The notes under the pieces are model-generated. The model had not been told where the DNA came from. It saw only the letters and a program-made list of their open reading frames with translations, and did not search any database. From positions 1,178,001 to 1,242,000 of the forward strand of contig NZ_JAUSWW010000001.1 of NCBI RefSeq assembly GCF_030815415.1: a stretch of DNA of 64,000 nucleotides, given 5' to 3'. This stretch comes from Streptomyces canus (GTDB lineage: Bacteria; Actinomycetota; Actinomycetes; Streptomycetales; Streptomycetaceae). The translations under genes and the position numbers were made by a program. Positions 50,318 to 58,717 of the stretch are shown here, piece by piece (positions within the stretch are counted from its first letter, which is position 1; the number at the start of each line of letters is the position of its first letter).

Positions 50318-50760
50318 AATGCACCTTCTTCGCTGCTTTGCGCGGAGGCAGGCCAGAGCCACGCTCTGTGCGGACTTCGTGGGGAATTCGTGCACCAGAA
50401 ATTCGCGTGACGCGAATTGTCACAACGGGGTCGGGACGGGGATTCTCGCAGCGGACACGTTGAACTATCAACGGGCCGAACAAGGCCGGTTCCCGCCCTG
50501 ACTCATTCCACGCTCCGGCGACTGCGACGACTCCCGCACAGCCTGCGGAAAGGGCTCTCCTGAGATCAGGTCTACACCTTCTCTCGAGCCAGGTTGTCTC
50601 AAATGCAGTGCACAGCGAGATAGTTGCCGAAGCCGCCGCACCAAGAACGGCACCAGGGAAGACCAAGATCCGCCCAAGATCACGTCACGCTTTCCCCGCG
50701 CTTCGCCATGGTTTGGCAACGCGACGGACCAGCCCCGGACTCGGACATACGTTCGTCGCC
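50318..50760. other. 443-bp intergenic region between symporter operon and carbonic anhydrase
   Basis: No convincing gene lies here. It must hold the divergent promoters of the DUF485-symporter operon and the carbonic anhydrase gene. The notable element is the perfect 8-bp dyad at 50400-50418. It also has the lowest GC of the window (for example around 50390-50480), as is normal for a promoter region. Confidence 0.7.
50400..50418. promoter_or_regulatory. AATTCGCG-TGA-CGCGAATT operator candidate
   Basis: An 8-bp perfect inverted repeat with a 3-nt centre, about 85 bp upstream of the DUF485 start. An extra AATTCG copy lies at 50385-50390. It is probably a repressor or activator site for the symporter operon; the binding protein is not in the window as far as I can tell. 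Confidence 0.55.
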
Positions 50761-51486
50761 GTGAACTCTCAAGACACTCCCCACAGAGCCGGGCGCCGCG
50801 CACTTCTGCGCGCCGGGCTCACCGGTGCCGCGGCTCTCGGCACCGGCCTCACGCTCAGCGCTACCCCCGCCTCGGCGACCCCCGCCGGTGCACGTCCTCG
50901 ACCCGGCACTCCCGACGAGGCGCTGCGGGAACTCGCGGCGGGCAATCTGCGCTGGCGCACCTACCGCGAGCGGCACCCCGACGAATCACCCGCCGTCCGT
51001 CAGGCCCTGGCGACGGGACAGCACCCCTTCGCCCTCGTCCTCGGGTGCATCGACTCCCGGGTGCCCCCGGAGCTCGTCTTCGACCAGGGCCTCGGCGATC
51101 TGATGACGGTACGCAGCGGTGGTGAGGTGCTGGACGAGGCCGTGCTCGGCAGTGTCGCGTACGGCGTGCTCGAACTCGGCATCCCGCTGGTGCTGGTCCT
51201 GGGGCACCAGTCCTGCGGCGCCGTGAAGGCCGCCGTCGAGACCGACGTCTCCGGCGCGCAACTGCCGGCCCACATCCAGTACCTGGCCGACCAGATACGA
51301 CCGAACATAGACCGCACCAAGGACGGCGCCGCCCGCGTCGACGCGACCATCGACGCCAACATCCGGGCCATCCGCTCCCGCATCGCCGCGGAGCCCGACC
51401 TGGCCGCGAAGGTGGCCGCCGGTGAACTGGCCGTCGTAGGGGCCCGCTACGAGCTGACCACCCAGCTCGTGCACCGCCTCTCCTGA
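50761..51486 (+). CDS. Exported beta-carbonic anhydrase (Tat signal)
   Basis: A 241-residue protein with a twin-arginine signal (GRRALLRAGLTGAAALG, cleaved near ASA-TP at about 39). The beta-CA zinc site is Cys96-Ile-Asp98-Ser-Arg100, His149 and Cys152 in LGHQSCG. It catalyses CO2/bicarbonate interconversion outside the membrane. It is similar to the lipoprotein CA at 6127-6897 but has no lipobox, so it is probably secreted. GTG 50761 has no good ribosome site, and TACGTT lies about nine bases upstream, so it may be leaderless. Confidence 0.85.
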   Translation: MNSQDTPHRAGRRALLRAGLTGAAALGTGLTLSATPASATPAGARPRPGTPDEALRELAAGNLRWRTYRERHPDESPAVRQALATGQHPFALVLGCIDSRVPPELVFDQGLGDLMTVRSGGEVLDEAVLGSVAYGVLELGIPLVLVLGHQSCGAVKAAVETDVSGAQLPAHIQYLADQIRPNIDRTKDGAARVDATIDANIRAIRSRIAAEPDLAAKVAAGELAVVGARYELTTQLVHRLS

Positions 51487-51498
51487 ACCGAGTGAGCC

Positions 51499-51545
51499 GA
51501 TGGCGGGTGCGGCCCCGGGAAGGCTTCCGGGACCGCCCCCGCCAT
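51499..51545. terminator. Long hairpin terminator between convergent genes
   Basis: GATGGCGGGTGCGGCCCCGG (51499-51518) pairs, with two mismatches, with 51526-51545 over a short loop. It lies just after the carbonic anhydrase stop and before the end of the convergent DUF4350 gene; it probably serves both. Confidence 0.75.
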
Positions 51546-51574
51546 CCCCCTTGTGCGGGCTCAGCGGGTCGGCG

Positions 51575-52513
51575 TCACGAGGACAGCCACGCGGTGGCGT
51601 TCAGCGCGAGCGCCGCGTTGGTGGCGCCGGTGTCGTTCCAGCCGTCGTAGAGCGTGTTGCCGGACTGGCCGGTGCCGTCGTCGATCGGAGAGCTGTCGCC
51701 CCAGAAGGCGATCTTTCCGCTGCCGAAGGTGCTGGTCGCGAAGAAGGCTCCGGTATTGCCGGAGTAACCGCTGCGGTAGAGAAGCCCCTTGACGGCCGAG
51801 TTGTCGGCGGGCTTGAGGGTGGCCGTCGTACCGCTGGCGATCAGGCTCTTGGTGACGGTTCCGAAGGAGCCGTGCAGCACCGGGTCGGTGCTGTCGCTGA
51901 TCGCCGCGGGGTAGCCGGAGCTGATGCTGAGCGAGTCGATGGACAGGCCGAACGGGTCGGTGGAGTCGACGCTGTTGTTCGTCATCAGGTCGTTGAGGAT
52001 TTCGACCGCGTCCTCGCCGTCGTTGTTGCGGTCGGCGCCGGTGTGGTCGGAGATCATGAACAGGCCGCCGCCGTTCTTCACGAAGTTCATGATCGCCGTC
52101 TTCTCGGCGGTCGTGAACAGTGTGTTGGGCTCCGGCAGGACGAGGGTGTCGAAGTTCGACAGGTCGGTCGCCGAGGAGCCGCCGTAGGTGAGGCCGGCGC
52201 CCGACGGCAGGGTGTCCAGCGCGTAGTCGCCGGTCTGCTGGAGCGCCACTCCCCACGAGGACAGCGCGCCCGTCCAGTCCGTCTCGCCGGAGGGCGAGGA
52301 GTCCTCGCCGGTCGGGTCGGGCTGGCTGGTGGAGACGATCCAGTCGGCGTTGCCGGCCGTCTCGGCGTGCGCGTTGTCGAACAGGATGCGGTGGGTGGTG
52401 GCGGCGGCCGCCGGACCGGCGGTGGAAGCCTGGACCGCGGCGCCGGTGGCGAGCAGTCCGAACACGGTGACGGCGGTGGTGAATCTGCGGGGGGAGTTGC
52501 CGAGGCCGAGCAT
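51575..52513 (-). CDS. Secreted DUF4350/GATase-like domain protein
   Basis: A 312-residue protein with a Sec/Tat-like signal peptide (NSPRRFTTAVTVFGLLATGA, ending AAAA at about 41). The body begins HRILFDNAHAETAGNADWIV, then DTLVLPEPNTLFTTAEKTAI and GGLFMISDHTGADRNNDG. This pattern (a secreted class I GATase-like or DUF4350 fold) occurs in bacterial proteins of unclear role. GGAGG precedes ATG 52513. The gene is convergent with the carbonic anhydrase. Confidence 0.75.
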   Translation of the reverse strand: MLGLGNSPRRFTTAVTVFGLLATGAAVQASTAGPAAAATTHRILFDNAHAETAGNADWIVSTSQPDPTGEDSSPSGETDWTGALSSWGVALQQTGDYALDTLPSGAGLTYGGSSATDLSNFDTLVLPEPNTLFTTAEKTAIMNFVKNGGGLFMISDHTGADRNNDGEDAVEILNDLMTNNSVDSTDPFGLSIDSLSISSGYPAAISDSTDPVLHGSFGTVTKSLIASGTTATLKPADNSAVKGLLYRSGYSGNTGAFFATSTFGSGKIAFWGDSSPIDDGTGQSGNTLYDGWNDTGATNAALALNATAWLSS

Positions 52514-52695
52514 GCGGTGAACCTCCAGGGTGGGGGGAGCGGGAGGCGGTGCGGGCGCCGAATCTGCGCGCGTAGAACGGCAGTTGCGCGACCGCCGCTC
52601 GACACAAGGCTGGACGCTACACACAAGATCCAGAGGGGCGGCAGGGCCTGCTGGGGGTTCACGTAGAGCTCTTACTCGGGAGGCTTCCCCGCGCA

Positions 52696-53043
52696 CTACG
52701 TCGATGCGGGGCCGCCCCCGAGCCCGATCTCGTTGCCGTCCGGGTCGTGGTAGGTGATCTTGCGGACGCCGTTGGAGTACGTCTCGCGCTTCGTGGGTTC
52801 CAGGCCCCGGTCGGCGATGGCGGCGACGCGGGTGTCGAGGTCGTCGACGAAGAGGGTGTGGAGGGCGTTGCCGGCGCGGGCGGGGAGGTGCTCGACGTAG
52901 ATGTAGCGGTGTTCCGCCAGCTCCCAGACGGCTTCCGTGTCGTTCGGGAAGAACGCCGGTGCGGTGCCGAAGAGTTGTTCGTACCAGGCCAGGGCCGCCG
53001 TGTAGTCGCTGACCGGAATGCCTGCGAAGAGGTCGAGGGAAAT
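52696..53043 (-). pseudogene. VOC (glyoxalase) family gene without a usable in-frame start
   Basis: The frame reads ISLDLFAGIPVSDYTAALAW, EQLFGTAPAFFPNDTEAVWE, LHTLFVDDLDTRVAAIADRG and ITYHDPDGNEIGLGGGP, a complete VOC domain of about 115 residues. No ATG, GTG or TTG opens it: the frame is bounded upstream by the TAG of the TIM-barrel gene (53053-53055). A nearby ATG (53051) with MGG... is out of frame by one base; adding one base there would give a normal MGRISLDLF start. ATT at 53043 is the only weak start codon. It is either a frameshifted gene or uses an unusual start or stop readthrough. Confidence 0.75.
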
Positions 53044-53052
53044 CCGCCCATG

Positions 53053-53991
53053 CTAGGCGTTCGCGCCCCACGCGGCCCTCGCCACGGCCGTTCCCGCCCG
53101 CAGCGCGGCCACGGGATCGGCCGCCTCGTCCAACTCGATCAGTACCGTGCCGGCACCCGGCGTGCGGGACATCGCCGCGGCCCAGCCCGGCCAGTCCACG
53201 ATGCCGTTGCCGAGTTCGGTCATGTACGGCTGCTGTTGGGCGTAGATGGTGTCGTCGACGGTGAGGTGGACGTCGATCGGGCGTACCGCGTCCTTCCAGT
53301 GGGCCAGCGCGATCCGCGGGGCGTGCCGGCGGGCGGCGGCCACCGGGTCGCCGCCGCCGAGAGCGATGTGGCAGGAGTCGGGGCACAGCCACACGTAGCG
53401 CGGGTCGGTCAGGGCCATGAACAGGTCGATGTCCCGCTCGTACCACAGCGTGCTGTGGGACTCGGTGTGGAAGGCGAGCTTCACGCCGTACCGGGCGACG
53501 GCCTCGCCGACGACATGCGCGATGTCGGCCATGCGGGTCATGTAGGCGGCGTCGACGAAGAACGGCGGCCGCGTCCCGTACGTCGTCCGCATCGGCAGCC
53601 CGGCGACGAGGAGTTCACCGCCGGCCTCGGCGAGGAAGGCCGCCCGGCGTTCGGCGTCGGCGACGATCGCCTCCAGGTTGTCGCCGTGCCGCCAGTCGGG
53701 GGCGTCGCTGCCCGCGATGAACGCGCTCACGACGGACAGGCCCCGGGCCGCGAGCTCGCCGCGGAACACGCGGGCGCTGCCGAAGGCGCGCAGGGCGGAG
53801 TCGATGTCGCCGGGGGCGAAGGTCAGCTCGATGCCGGTGACACCGGCGTCGGCCAGGGCGTCCATGACCCGGGCCCAGAAGAGCTCCGGGTGTGCCAGGG
53901 CCCATTCGCGTACGGCGTCCGCCGAGGCGAGTTGCCAGAAGTCGGGGTGGTAGAAGGTGATGATGTCGGTGGCGAAACGCGGCATCGTCAT
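53053..53991 (-). CDS. Xylose-isomerase-like TIM-barrel protein (sugar isomerase/epimerase family)
   Basis: A 312-residue AP-endonuclease-2-type TIM barrel: FATDIITFYHPDFWQLASAD, GVTGIELTFAPGDIDSALRA, KLAFHTESHSTLWYERDIDL (metal-binding Glu), WLCPDSCHIALGGGDP (Asp/His), LAHWKDAVRPIDVHL and LIELDEAADP (final Glu). The metal site appears complete. Such enzymes isomerise sugars; related TIM barrels are subunits of C-glycoside deglycosidases. Its ATG overlaps the TGA of the deaminase gene. Confidence 0.8.
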   Translation of the reverse strand: MTMPRFATDIITFYHPDFWQLASADAVREWALAHPELFWARVMDALADAGVTGIELTFAPGDIDSALRAFGSARVFRGELAARGLSVVSAFIAGSDAPDWRHGDNLEAIVADAERRAAFLAEAGGELLVAGLPMRTTYGTRPPFFVDAAYMTRMADIAHVVGEAVARYGVKLAFHTESHSTLWYERDIDLFMALTDPRYVWLCPDSCHIALGGGDPVAAARRHAPRIALAHWKDAVRPIDVHLTVDDTIYAQQQPYMTELGNGIVDWPGWAAAMSRTPGAGTVLIELDEAADPVAALRAGTAVARAAWGANA

Positions 53992-54596
53992 TCGGCACCT
54001 CCGCGGGCGTTGTAGACGACGCCGTCGCCCTCGTCGACCGCCTTGCGGTAGGCGCGGAACACGGCGAGAGCCTCGTCGCGGAGCACATCACCCACGACCT
54101 CGATGCCGCGTGCCGCGAACTGCTGGGCCCAGTCCGCGCCGAGCGGGCCCTCGTCGAAGGTGGTGATCTCCTCCAGTTCCGGGCCCTCACCGGCGACGAC
54201 GAGTCCGCGCACGCCGGACCACATGGTGGCGCCGTAACACTGGATGCAGGGACGCCAGTTGACGACCAGCTCATGGGCGGGGAGCCCCTCGCCGCCGAGG
54301 TCCCAGCCGCCGGTCGCCGTCTGGGCGAGGCCGAGCGCGAGGACCTCGGCGTGGGCGCTGGAGACGCCGGAGGCGAGGACGACGTTCACGCCGACGGAGA
54401 CGATCCGGCCGGTGTCCCGTTCGGCGACAAGGGCGGCGAACGGGCCGCCGTTGCCCTCGCGCCAGTTGCGGTCGGCCAGGCGGTGGACCAGGCGCATCCG
54501 CTCGTCGCGGCCGGGGACGACGGCGGGCACGTCGGCCAGTTCTTCGTCGATCCAGTCCGGCAGGGCCAGGTGGAACTGCTTGGCGATGTCGATCAC
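53988..54596 (-). CDS. CDA-fold deaminase (nucleoside/guanine deaminase-like)
   Basis: A 202-residue protein with the cytidine-deaminase-like zinc signature: HAEVLALGLAQ (His-x-Glu) and NWRPCIQCYGATMWSGV (Pro-Cys-x2-Cys). The GGPFAALVAERDTGRIVSVG segment is typical of guanine/tRNA-adenosine-like deaminases. It would hydrolytically remove an amino group from a base or related ring. The start is GTG 54596. It is coupled to the TIM-barrel gene and lies 14 bp after the GMC oxidoreductase, so it belongs to the sugar operon. Confidence 0.8.
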   Translation of the reverse strand: MIDIAKQFHLALPDWIDEELADVPAVVPGRDERMRLVHRLADRNWREGNGGPFAALVAERDTGRIVSVGVNVVLASGVSSAHAEVLALGLAQTATGGWDLGGEGLPAHELVVNWRPCIQCYGATMWSGVRGLVVAGEGPELEEITTFDEGPLGADWAQQFAARGIEVVGDVLRDEALAVFRAYRKAVDEGDGVVYNARGGAE

Positions 54597-54610
54597 GGTG
54601 GGGCTTCCTG

Positions 54611-56137
54611 TCAGTGGGCGGCGAGTGCGGTGTTGCGTACGGCCACGGCGCGGGCGGCCCGGATGGCGGTCACCGCGCCGGTCAGGGTGACGTTGGCGGC
54701 CATCGCGGTGGGGATGACGCCGTTGCCGGCGAGGTACAGGTTGTCGTAGCCCCACACCCTGCCGTCCGGGTCGCACACGCTGGTGCCGTCGTCGGCGGTG
54801 CCGGAACGGACGGTACCGGTCTGGTGCAGGGACGAGCCGGGCGGGAGCAGCGCGCTCTCGGTCGCCGGGTCGAAGGGGCCGAACTCCTCGGCCAGCGACC
54901 GGACTTCGGCCAGGGCCCGGTCGATCAGGGTGCGGTCGGCGTCGGAGTAGCCGAACTCGACGGTGATCCGGGGCATTCCGGCGAGGTCGGTCTCGGTGTC
55001 GGAGAACACGAGCCGGTTCTCGGGGCGGGACTCGACGGGGGCGTACAGCGACAGGCCCACGGAGTGGGCGAGGGCGCGGCCGCCGTCGTCGACGTATGTG
55101 CGGTTCATGATCTGGCCGTGGAACGGCTGGGCCGACCCGTTGTGCGGCAGCCAGAGCGAGTCGGTGCTGAACTCGCCGGGGCGCGGCAGGGGAAGGGTGT
55201 CGAGGTCGATGCCGAACCGGTCGAGGTCGAGCAGGACACGGGCGGTGATGAACGCGTGCTCGTTGAGGCGGCGGCCGAGCGCGGGGGGCCGGATGCCCGA
55301 GGCGAACAGCAGTTGCGGGGTGCGCAGGGCATCGGCGCACACCACCACGGTGTCGGCGTGGAGTTCGGACGCGGCGCCGTCGGCGACGCGGCGCAGCCGG
55401 GCGCCGGTGACCCGGCCGTCCGTGACGAGGAGGGCGGTCGCGAGCGTGCCGGTCAGCAGGGTGAAGGCGCGGTCGCCACCGGTCGCGAGGGCGGGGAAGA
55501 TCGTCCCGGGAGCCGTGCGGGGCATGGGGCCCGATGCGGTCGGGGTGACGGCCATGGGCATCGGCTGTGGTCGCCGGTCGTGCGGTCCCACGCCGTCGAA
55601 GCGTCGGCGCAGGATGTCGAGGACCCGGCTGCCGACCTCGGTCGGGCCGATCGCGGCGGGCGTGACGGCGAGGATCCGGCGCGCGGTGTCCAGGTCCGTC
55701 GCCCAGCCGACCGGGTCACCGAAGTCGAACACCTCGTCCCCGGCGGGCCAGGGCGTCGCGGCGGTCCAGTGGACACCCATGCCGCCCGCGTTCCACGCGA
55801 GCGCCGCCTGGGGCATCGCCTCGGTGTCCTCGCCGAAGGCCAGGGCGTGGAACATGCCGGGCGTCAGACCGGCGAGGCTGCCCGCGACCTCGCGCACCAC
55901 CTCGGCGCCGGTGTACATGCCCTGGATACCGGTGGCGACGCGTTCGTTGTACCGGGCCCACAGGTCCGGGTCGTCGAGGTCGTGCAGGTGCAGGCCGGGA
56001 GCCGCGCCGATCGTGCTGCCGCCGTCCACCATGGTGATGCGCAGCGCCGGATCGCTGTCGCGCAGTTGGCGGGCCACGACGGATCCCATGATGCCGCTGC
56101 CCACGACGAGGACGTCGGTGCGGGGGGTGTCGGTCAA
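54611..56137 (-). CDS. GMC family FAD oxidoreductase (pyranose/C-glycoside oxidase-like)
   Basis: A 508-residue flavoprotein. FAD motif: VLVVGSGIMGSVVARQLRDS (13-18 GSGIMG). The middle has WNAGGMGVHWTAATPWP; the C-terminus has GSSLHQTGTVRSG with the catalytic His (about 438), GYDNLYLAGNGVIPTAMAAN with Asn (about 482), the GMC His/Asn pair. It is closest by motif to bacterial pyranose 2-oxidase and C-glycoside 3-oxidases, which oxidise a ring hydroxyl of free or glycosidic sugars. Its neighbours (TIM barrel, sugar transporter, esterase) fit a glycoside-oxidation pathway. Confidence 0.8.
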   Translation of the reverse strand: MTDTPRTDVLVVGSGIMGSVVARQLRDSDPALRITMVDGGSTIGAAPGLHLHDLDDPDLWARYNERVATGIQGMYTGAEVVREVAGSLAGLTPGMFHALAFGEDTEAMPQAALAWNAGGMGVHWTAATPWPAGDEVFDFGDPVGWATDLDTARRILAVTPAAIGPTEVGSRVLDILRRRFDGVGPHDRRPQPMPMAVTPTASGPMPRTAPGTIFPALATGGDRAFTLLTGTLATALLVTDGRVTGARLRRVADGAASELHADTVVVCADALRTPQLLFASGIRPPALGRRLNEHAFITARVLLDLDRFGIDLDTLPLPRPGEFSTDSLWLPHNGSAQPFHGQIMNRTYVDDGGRALAHSVGLSLYAPVESRPENRLVFSDTETDLAGMPRITVEFGYSDADRTLIDRALAEVRSLAEEFGPFDPATESALLPPGSSLHQTGTVRSGTADDGTSVCDPDGRVWGYDNLYLAGNGVIPTAMAANVTLTGAVTAIRAARAVAVRNTALAAH

Positions 56138-56198
56138 GGTGAGACTCCATGTGTTGTGCCACGGGTGCGGGTGGGGGGCGAGCTGTGGGGGGGGCGGG

Positions 56199-57338
56199 TC
56201 AGGCGCGCGGGACGAGCGGGCCGAACAGTTCGGTGTCCATACGGTCGAGGGCCAGTTTCACGGCGCCGACCAGGGCCGCGTCACGGCCCAGGACGGTGGC
56301 GCGCAGTTCGATCTCGGGGGCGCGGGCGTCGCGCATCGCCTCCCGCACCCGGGGCAGCAGCACGTCGGCCGCGTCCTCCAGACCGCCGCCGAGCACGATG
56401 AGCGAGGGGGCGACCGTCCACGACAGGATGGTGAGGATCGAGGCCATGTTCTCCACGAACTCGTCGACCTCCACGAGCGCGGACGCCTCACCCGCCCTGG
56501 CGGCCTCGCAGCGGGCCAGGGCGACCGCCCGCTGTGCCGGTTCGGGTGAACTCAGCCAGGCCACCGGGTGGTTCTCGACCGAGGCCGTCGGTATCGACCG
56601 CGCCTCGACGATCTCACCCGCCGCACCGTCGAGACCGCGGTGCACGGCGCCCCGTATGAGGATGCCGAGACCGGTGCGGTTGCCGAGGATCGCCCAGACG
56701 ACGTTGTCGTGGTCGCCGGCCACACCCCGCCAACGCTCCGCGAGCGCACCGAGGTTGGTGTCGTTGTCCGCGAACCACGGCATCGGGATACGCCGTTGGA
56801 GCTCCTCGGGCAGGTGCACACCTTCCCAGAGCTTCGTGTGCACCAGCCGCCGTACGACTCCCTCGTCGTCGATGGCGCCACCACCCGCGACCGCTCCGGC
56901 GCGCAGCCGGTCCACCGACCCGCCCGCGTCGTCGAGTGCCCGAAGGACCAGCGCCGCCGCGTCGTCGAGCGTGGTCTGCGGGTCCTGGTAGGCGCGCAGG
57001 GGCCCCTCGGCCCGGCCGAGAATGCGTCCGCGCACATCCGCGACGACCGCGGACGCGCCCGAGGTGGTGATGCAGACGGCCGCCAACAGGGCGTGCTCGG
57101 CGCGCAGTTCGTACCGCCGGGCGGGACGCCCCGCAGAGCCGCTGATCGGCAGCCGGTCCAGCTCCGCCACCCAGCCGGCCTCGACGAGCGAGTCCAGGAT
57201 GAGTTCGATGGTACGGCGGGACAGACCGGCCTGACCGGCCAGCGCGGTCAGCGTCGTCGGCCCGGCCGACACCGCCAGCGCACGCAGGACGACCGAGGTG
57301 TTGACGCGTCGGACGGCGCTCTGGTTCATCCCGGACAT
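56199..57338 (-). CDS. ROK family transcriptional regulator
   Basis: A protein of about 379 residues: N-terminal winged helix (VLRALAVSAGPTTLTALAGQ, then AGLSRRTIELILDSLVEAGW), then a ROK sugar-kinase-like domain with VVADVRGRILGRAEGPLRA and PWFADNDTNLGALAERWRG. The classic CXCGXXGC zinc motif of ROK repressors is absent, and the region after GLDGAAGEI is unusual. The start is ATG 57338, whose A overlaps the esterase stop (TGATG); a GTG six bases earlier is possible. It probably controls the operon it sits in. Confidence 0.8.
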   Translation of the reverse strand: MSGMNQSAVRRVNTSVVLRALAVSAGPTTLTALAGQAGLSRRTIELILDSLVEAGWVAELDRLPISGSAGRPARRYELRAEHALLAAVCITTSGASAVVADVRGRILGRAEGPLRAYQDPQTTLDDAAALVLRALDDAGGSVDRLRAGAVAGGGAIDDEGVVRRLVHTKLWEGVHLPEELQRRIPMPWFADNDTNLGALAERWRGVAGDHDNVVWAILGNRTGLGILIRGAVHRGLDGAAGEIVEARSIPTASVENHPVAWLSSPEPAQRAVALARCEAARAGEASALVEVDEFVENMASILTILSWTVAPSLIVLGGGLEDAADVLLPRVREAMRDARAPEIELRATVLGRDAALVGAVKLALDRMDTELFGPLVPRA

Positions 57339-58717
57339 CAGCACGTTCCCGCCGCCTCGGGCAGCGGCCGTACGACGGGATCGAACGCGCCCGTGGTGTC
57401 GGCCACCAGCGGTGCACCGCTACGGCCGTACTCGCGCGCCGGGTCTCCGAGCACCCCGATCGCGCGAGCCCAGTCCGGTCCCTCGCCGTGGAGGAACGCG
57501 ACCAGGTCGGCGTGCATCGAAGTGGCCAGCTCCCGGGGCGGTTCGGTGCCGAGGGCCTCGGCGATCCCGCCCGCGTCGAGTACGTCGAAGAAGTACGGGA
57601 TGTCGACGCAGTGCGCGGCACCGCCGAGCACGGGCGAGGGCCATTCGAAGGAGTACAGCCAGGTGCCGGCGCGGGCGGCGCGACGGGAGGCCGCGGCCCG
57701 CGGACAGGCGGCGCGGAACAGGGTGTCGGTGCGGCGGGTGCCCGCCGCACGGGCTCCGTGCACGGGACCCGGGCCGCTGTCGAACTCGTCCCCCGTCGCG
57801 CCGAGCAGCAGAGGTACGTCGTGCCCGTGCACGGCGAGACCCTCCGCGACCGGCACCGGGAGGATGTCGTCGCCGACGAACGGGCCCAGCACGAGCGCGT
57901 CGTCGCCTCCTTCGTCCCGCTGGTCGAGGACGGCCCGCTGGAGGTCCGCCACGCCGCGGGTGCCGAATCCGGCTCGCGTCGCGGGCACACCGAGCCGCTC
58001 CCCGAGCCGTCCCAGGAACGCGCGTACCGCTCGTGGTTCGAAGAACCCGCCGGACATACTGACCGCCCGCTGGAAGCGGCCGCGGCCGGCCGGCGACGAG
58101 AGCAGCGCGAGCACCGCCGCGCCCCCGGCCGACTGCCCGGCGACGGTCACCCGGTCCGGATCACCGCCGAAGGCGGCGATGTTCTCCCGCACCCAGTCGA
58201 GGGCGAGCAGCAGGTCCCGCAGCCCCAGGTTGGTGGGGACGTCGTCCAGGACGGCGAATCCGTCGACGCCGAGCCGGTAGCCGACGGTGACGCAGACGAC
58301 GCCGTCGCGGGCGAAGGAGCGGCCGTCGTACCAGGGGCTTGCCGGACTCCCCGCGAGGAACCCGCCCCCGTGGATCCACACCATGACCGGGAAGGGCCCG
58401 CGGTCGTCGTCCGCCGGCGGGGCCACGACGCCGAGGTTCAGCACGTCGTCTCCCGGCACCGACGGCTCGGGCACGGTGGTCGTGGCGAACAGCGGCACGC
58501 GCTGGGCGGTCGGACCGTGCCGGGAGGCGTCGTACGGCTCCCGGAACCGGCCGCGCGCGACGGGTGCGGCGAACCGACGTGCGCCCGTGGGTGGTTGGGC
58601 GTAGGGGATGCCGAGGAAGCGGCGTACCTGACGGTGGCGGCGACCGGTGATCGTGCCGGCGGGAGCGTGCACGGTGACCGGCTCGCCCGGCGCCGCAAGG
58701 GAGTTCATCACGCTCAC
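57338..58717 (-). CDS. Carboxylesterase type B family protein
   Basis: A protein of about 459 residues with the type-B esterase layout: FLGIPYAQPPTGARRFAAP, oxyanion loop MVWIHGGGFLAGSPA, nucleophile GDPDRVTVAGQSAGGAAVLA (Ser), acid in LLGATGDEF, and His in LGGAAHCVDIPYFF. It would release acyl groups from an ester. No signal peptide is evident. GTG 58717 overlaps the TGA of the permease gene (GTGA); other starts are possible within nine bases. An esterase here may deacylate the transported glycoside. Confidence 0.8.
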   Translation of the reverse strand: MSVMNSLAAPGEPVTVHAPAGTITGRRHRQVRRFLGIPYAQPPTGARRFAAPVARGRFREPYDASRHGPTAQRVPLFATTTVPEPSVPGDDVLNLGVVAPPADDDRGPFPVMVWIHGGGFLAGSPASPWYDGRSFARDGVVCVTVGYRLGVDGFAVLDDVPTNLGLRDLLLALDWVRENIAAFGGDPDRVTVAGQSAGGAAVLALLSSPAGRGRFQRAVSMSGGFFEPRAVRAFLGRLGERLGVPATRAGFGTRGVADLQRAVLDQRDEGGDDALVLGPFVGDDILPVPVAEGLAVHGHDVPLLLGATGDEFDSGPGPVHGARAAGTRRTDTLFRAACPRAAASRRAARAGTWLYSFEWPSPVLGGAAHCVDIPYFFDVLDAGGIAEALGTEPPRELATSMHADLVAFLHGEGPDWARAIGVLGDPAREYGRSGAPLVADTTGAFDPVVRPLPEAAGTC

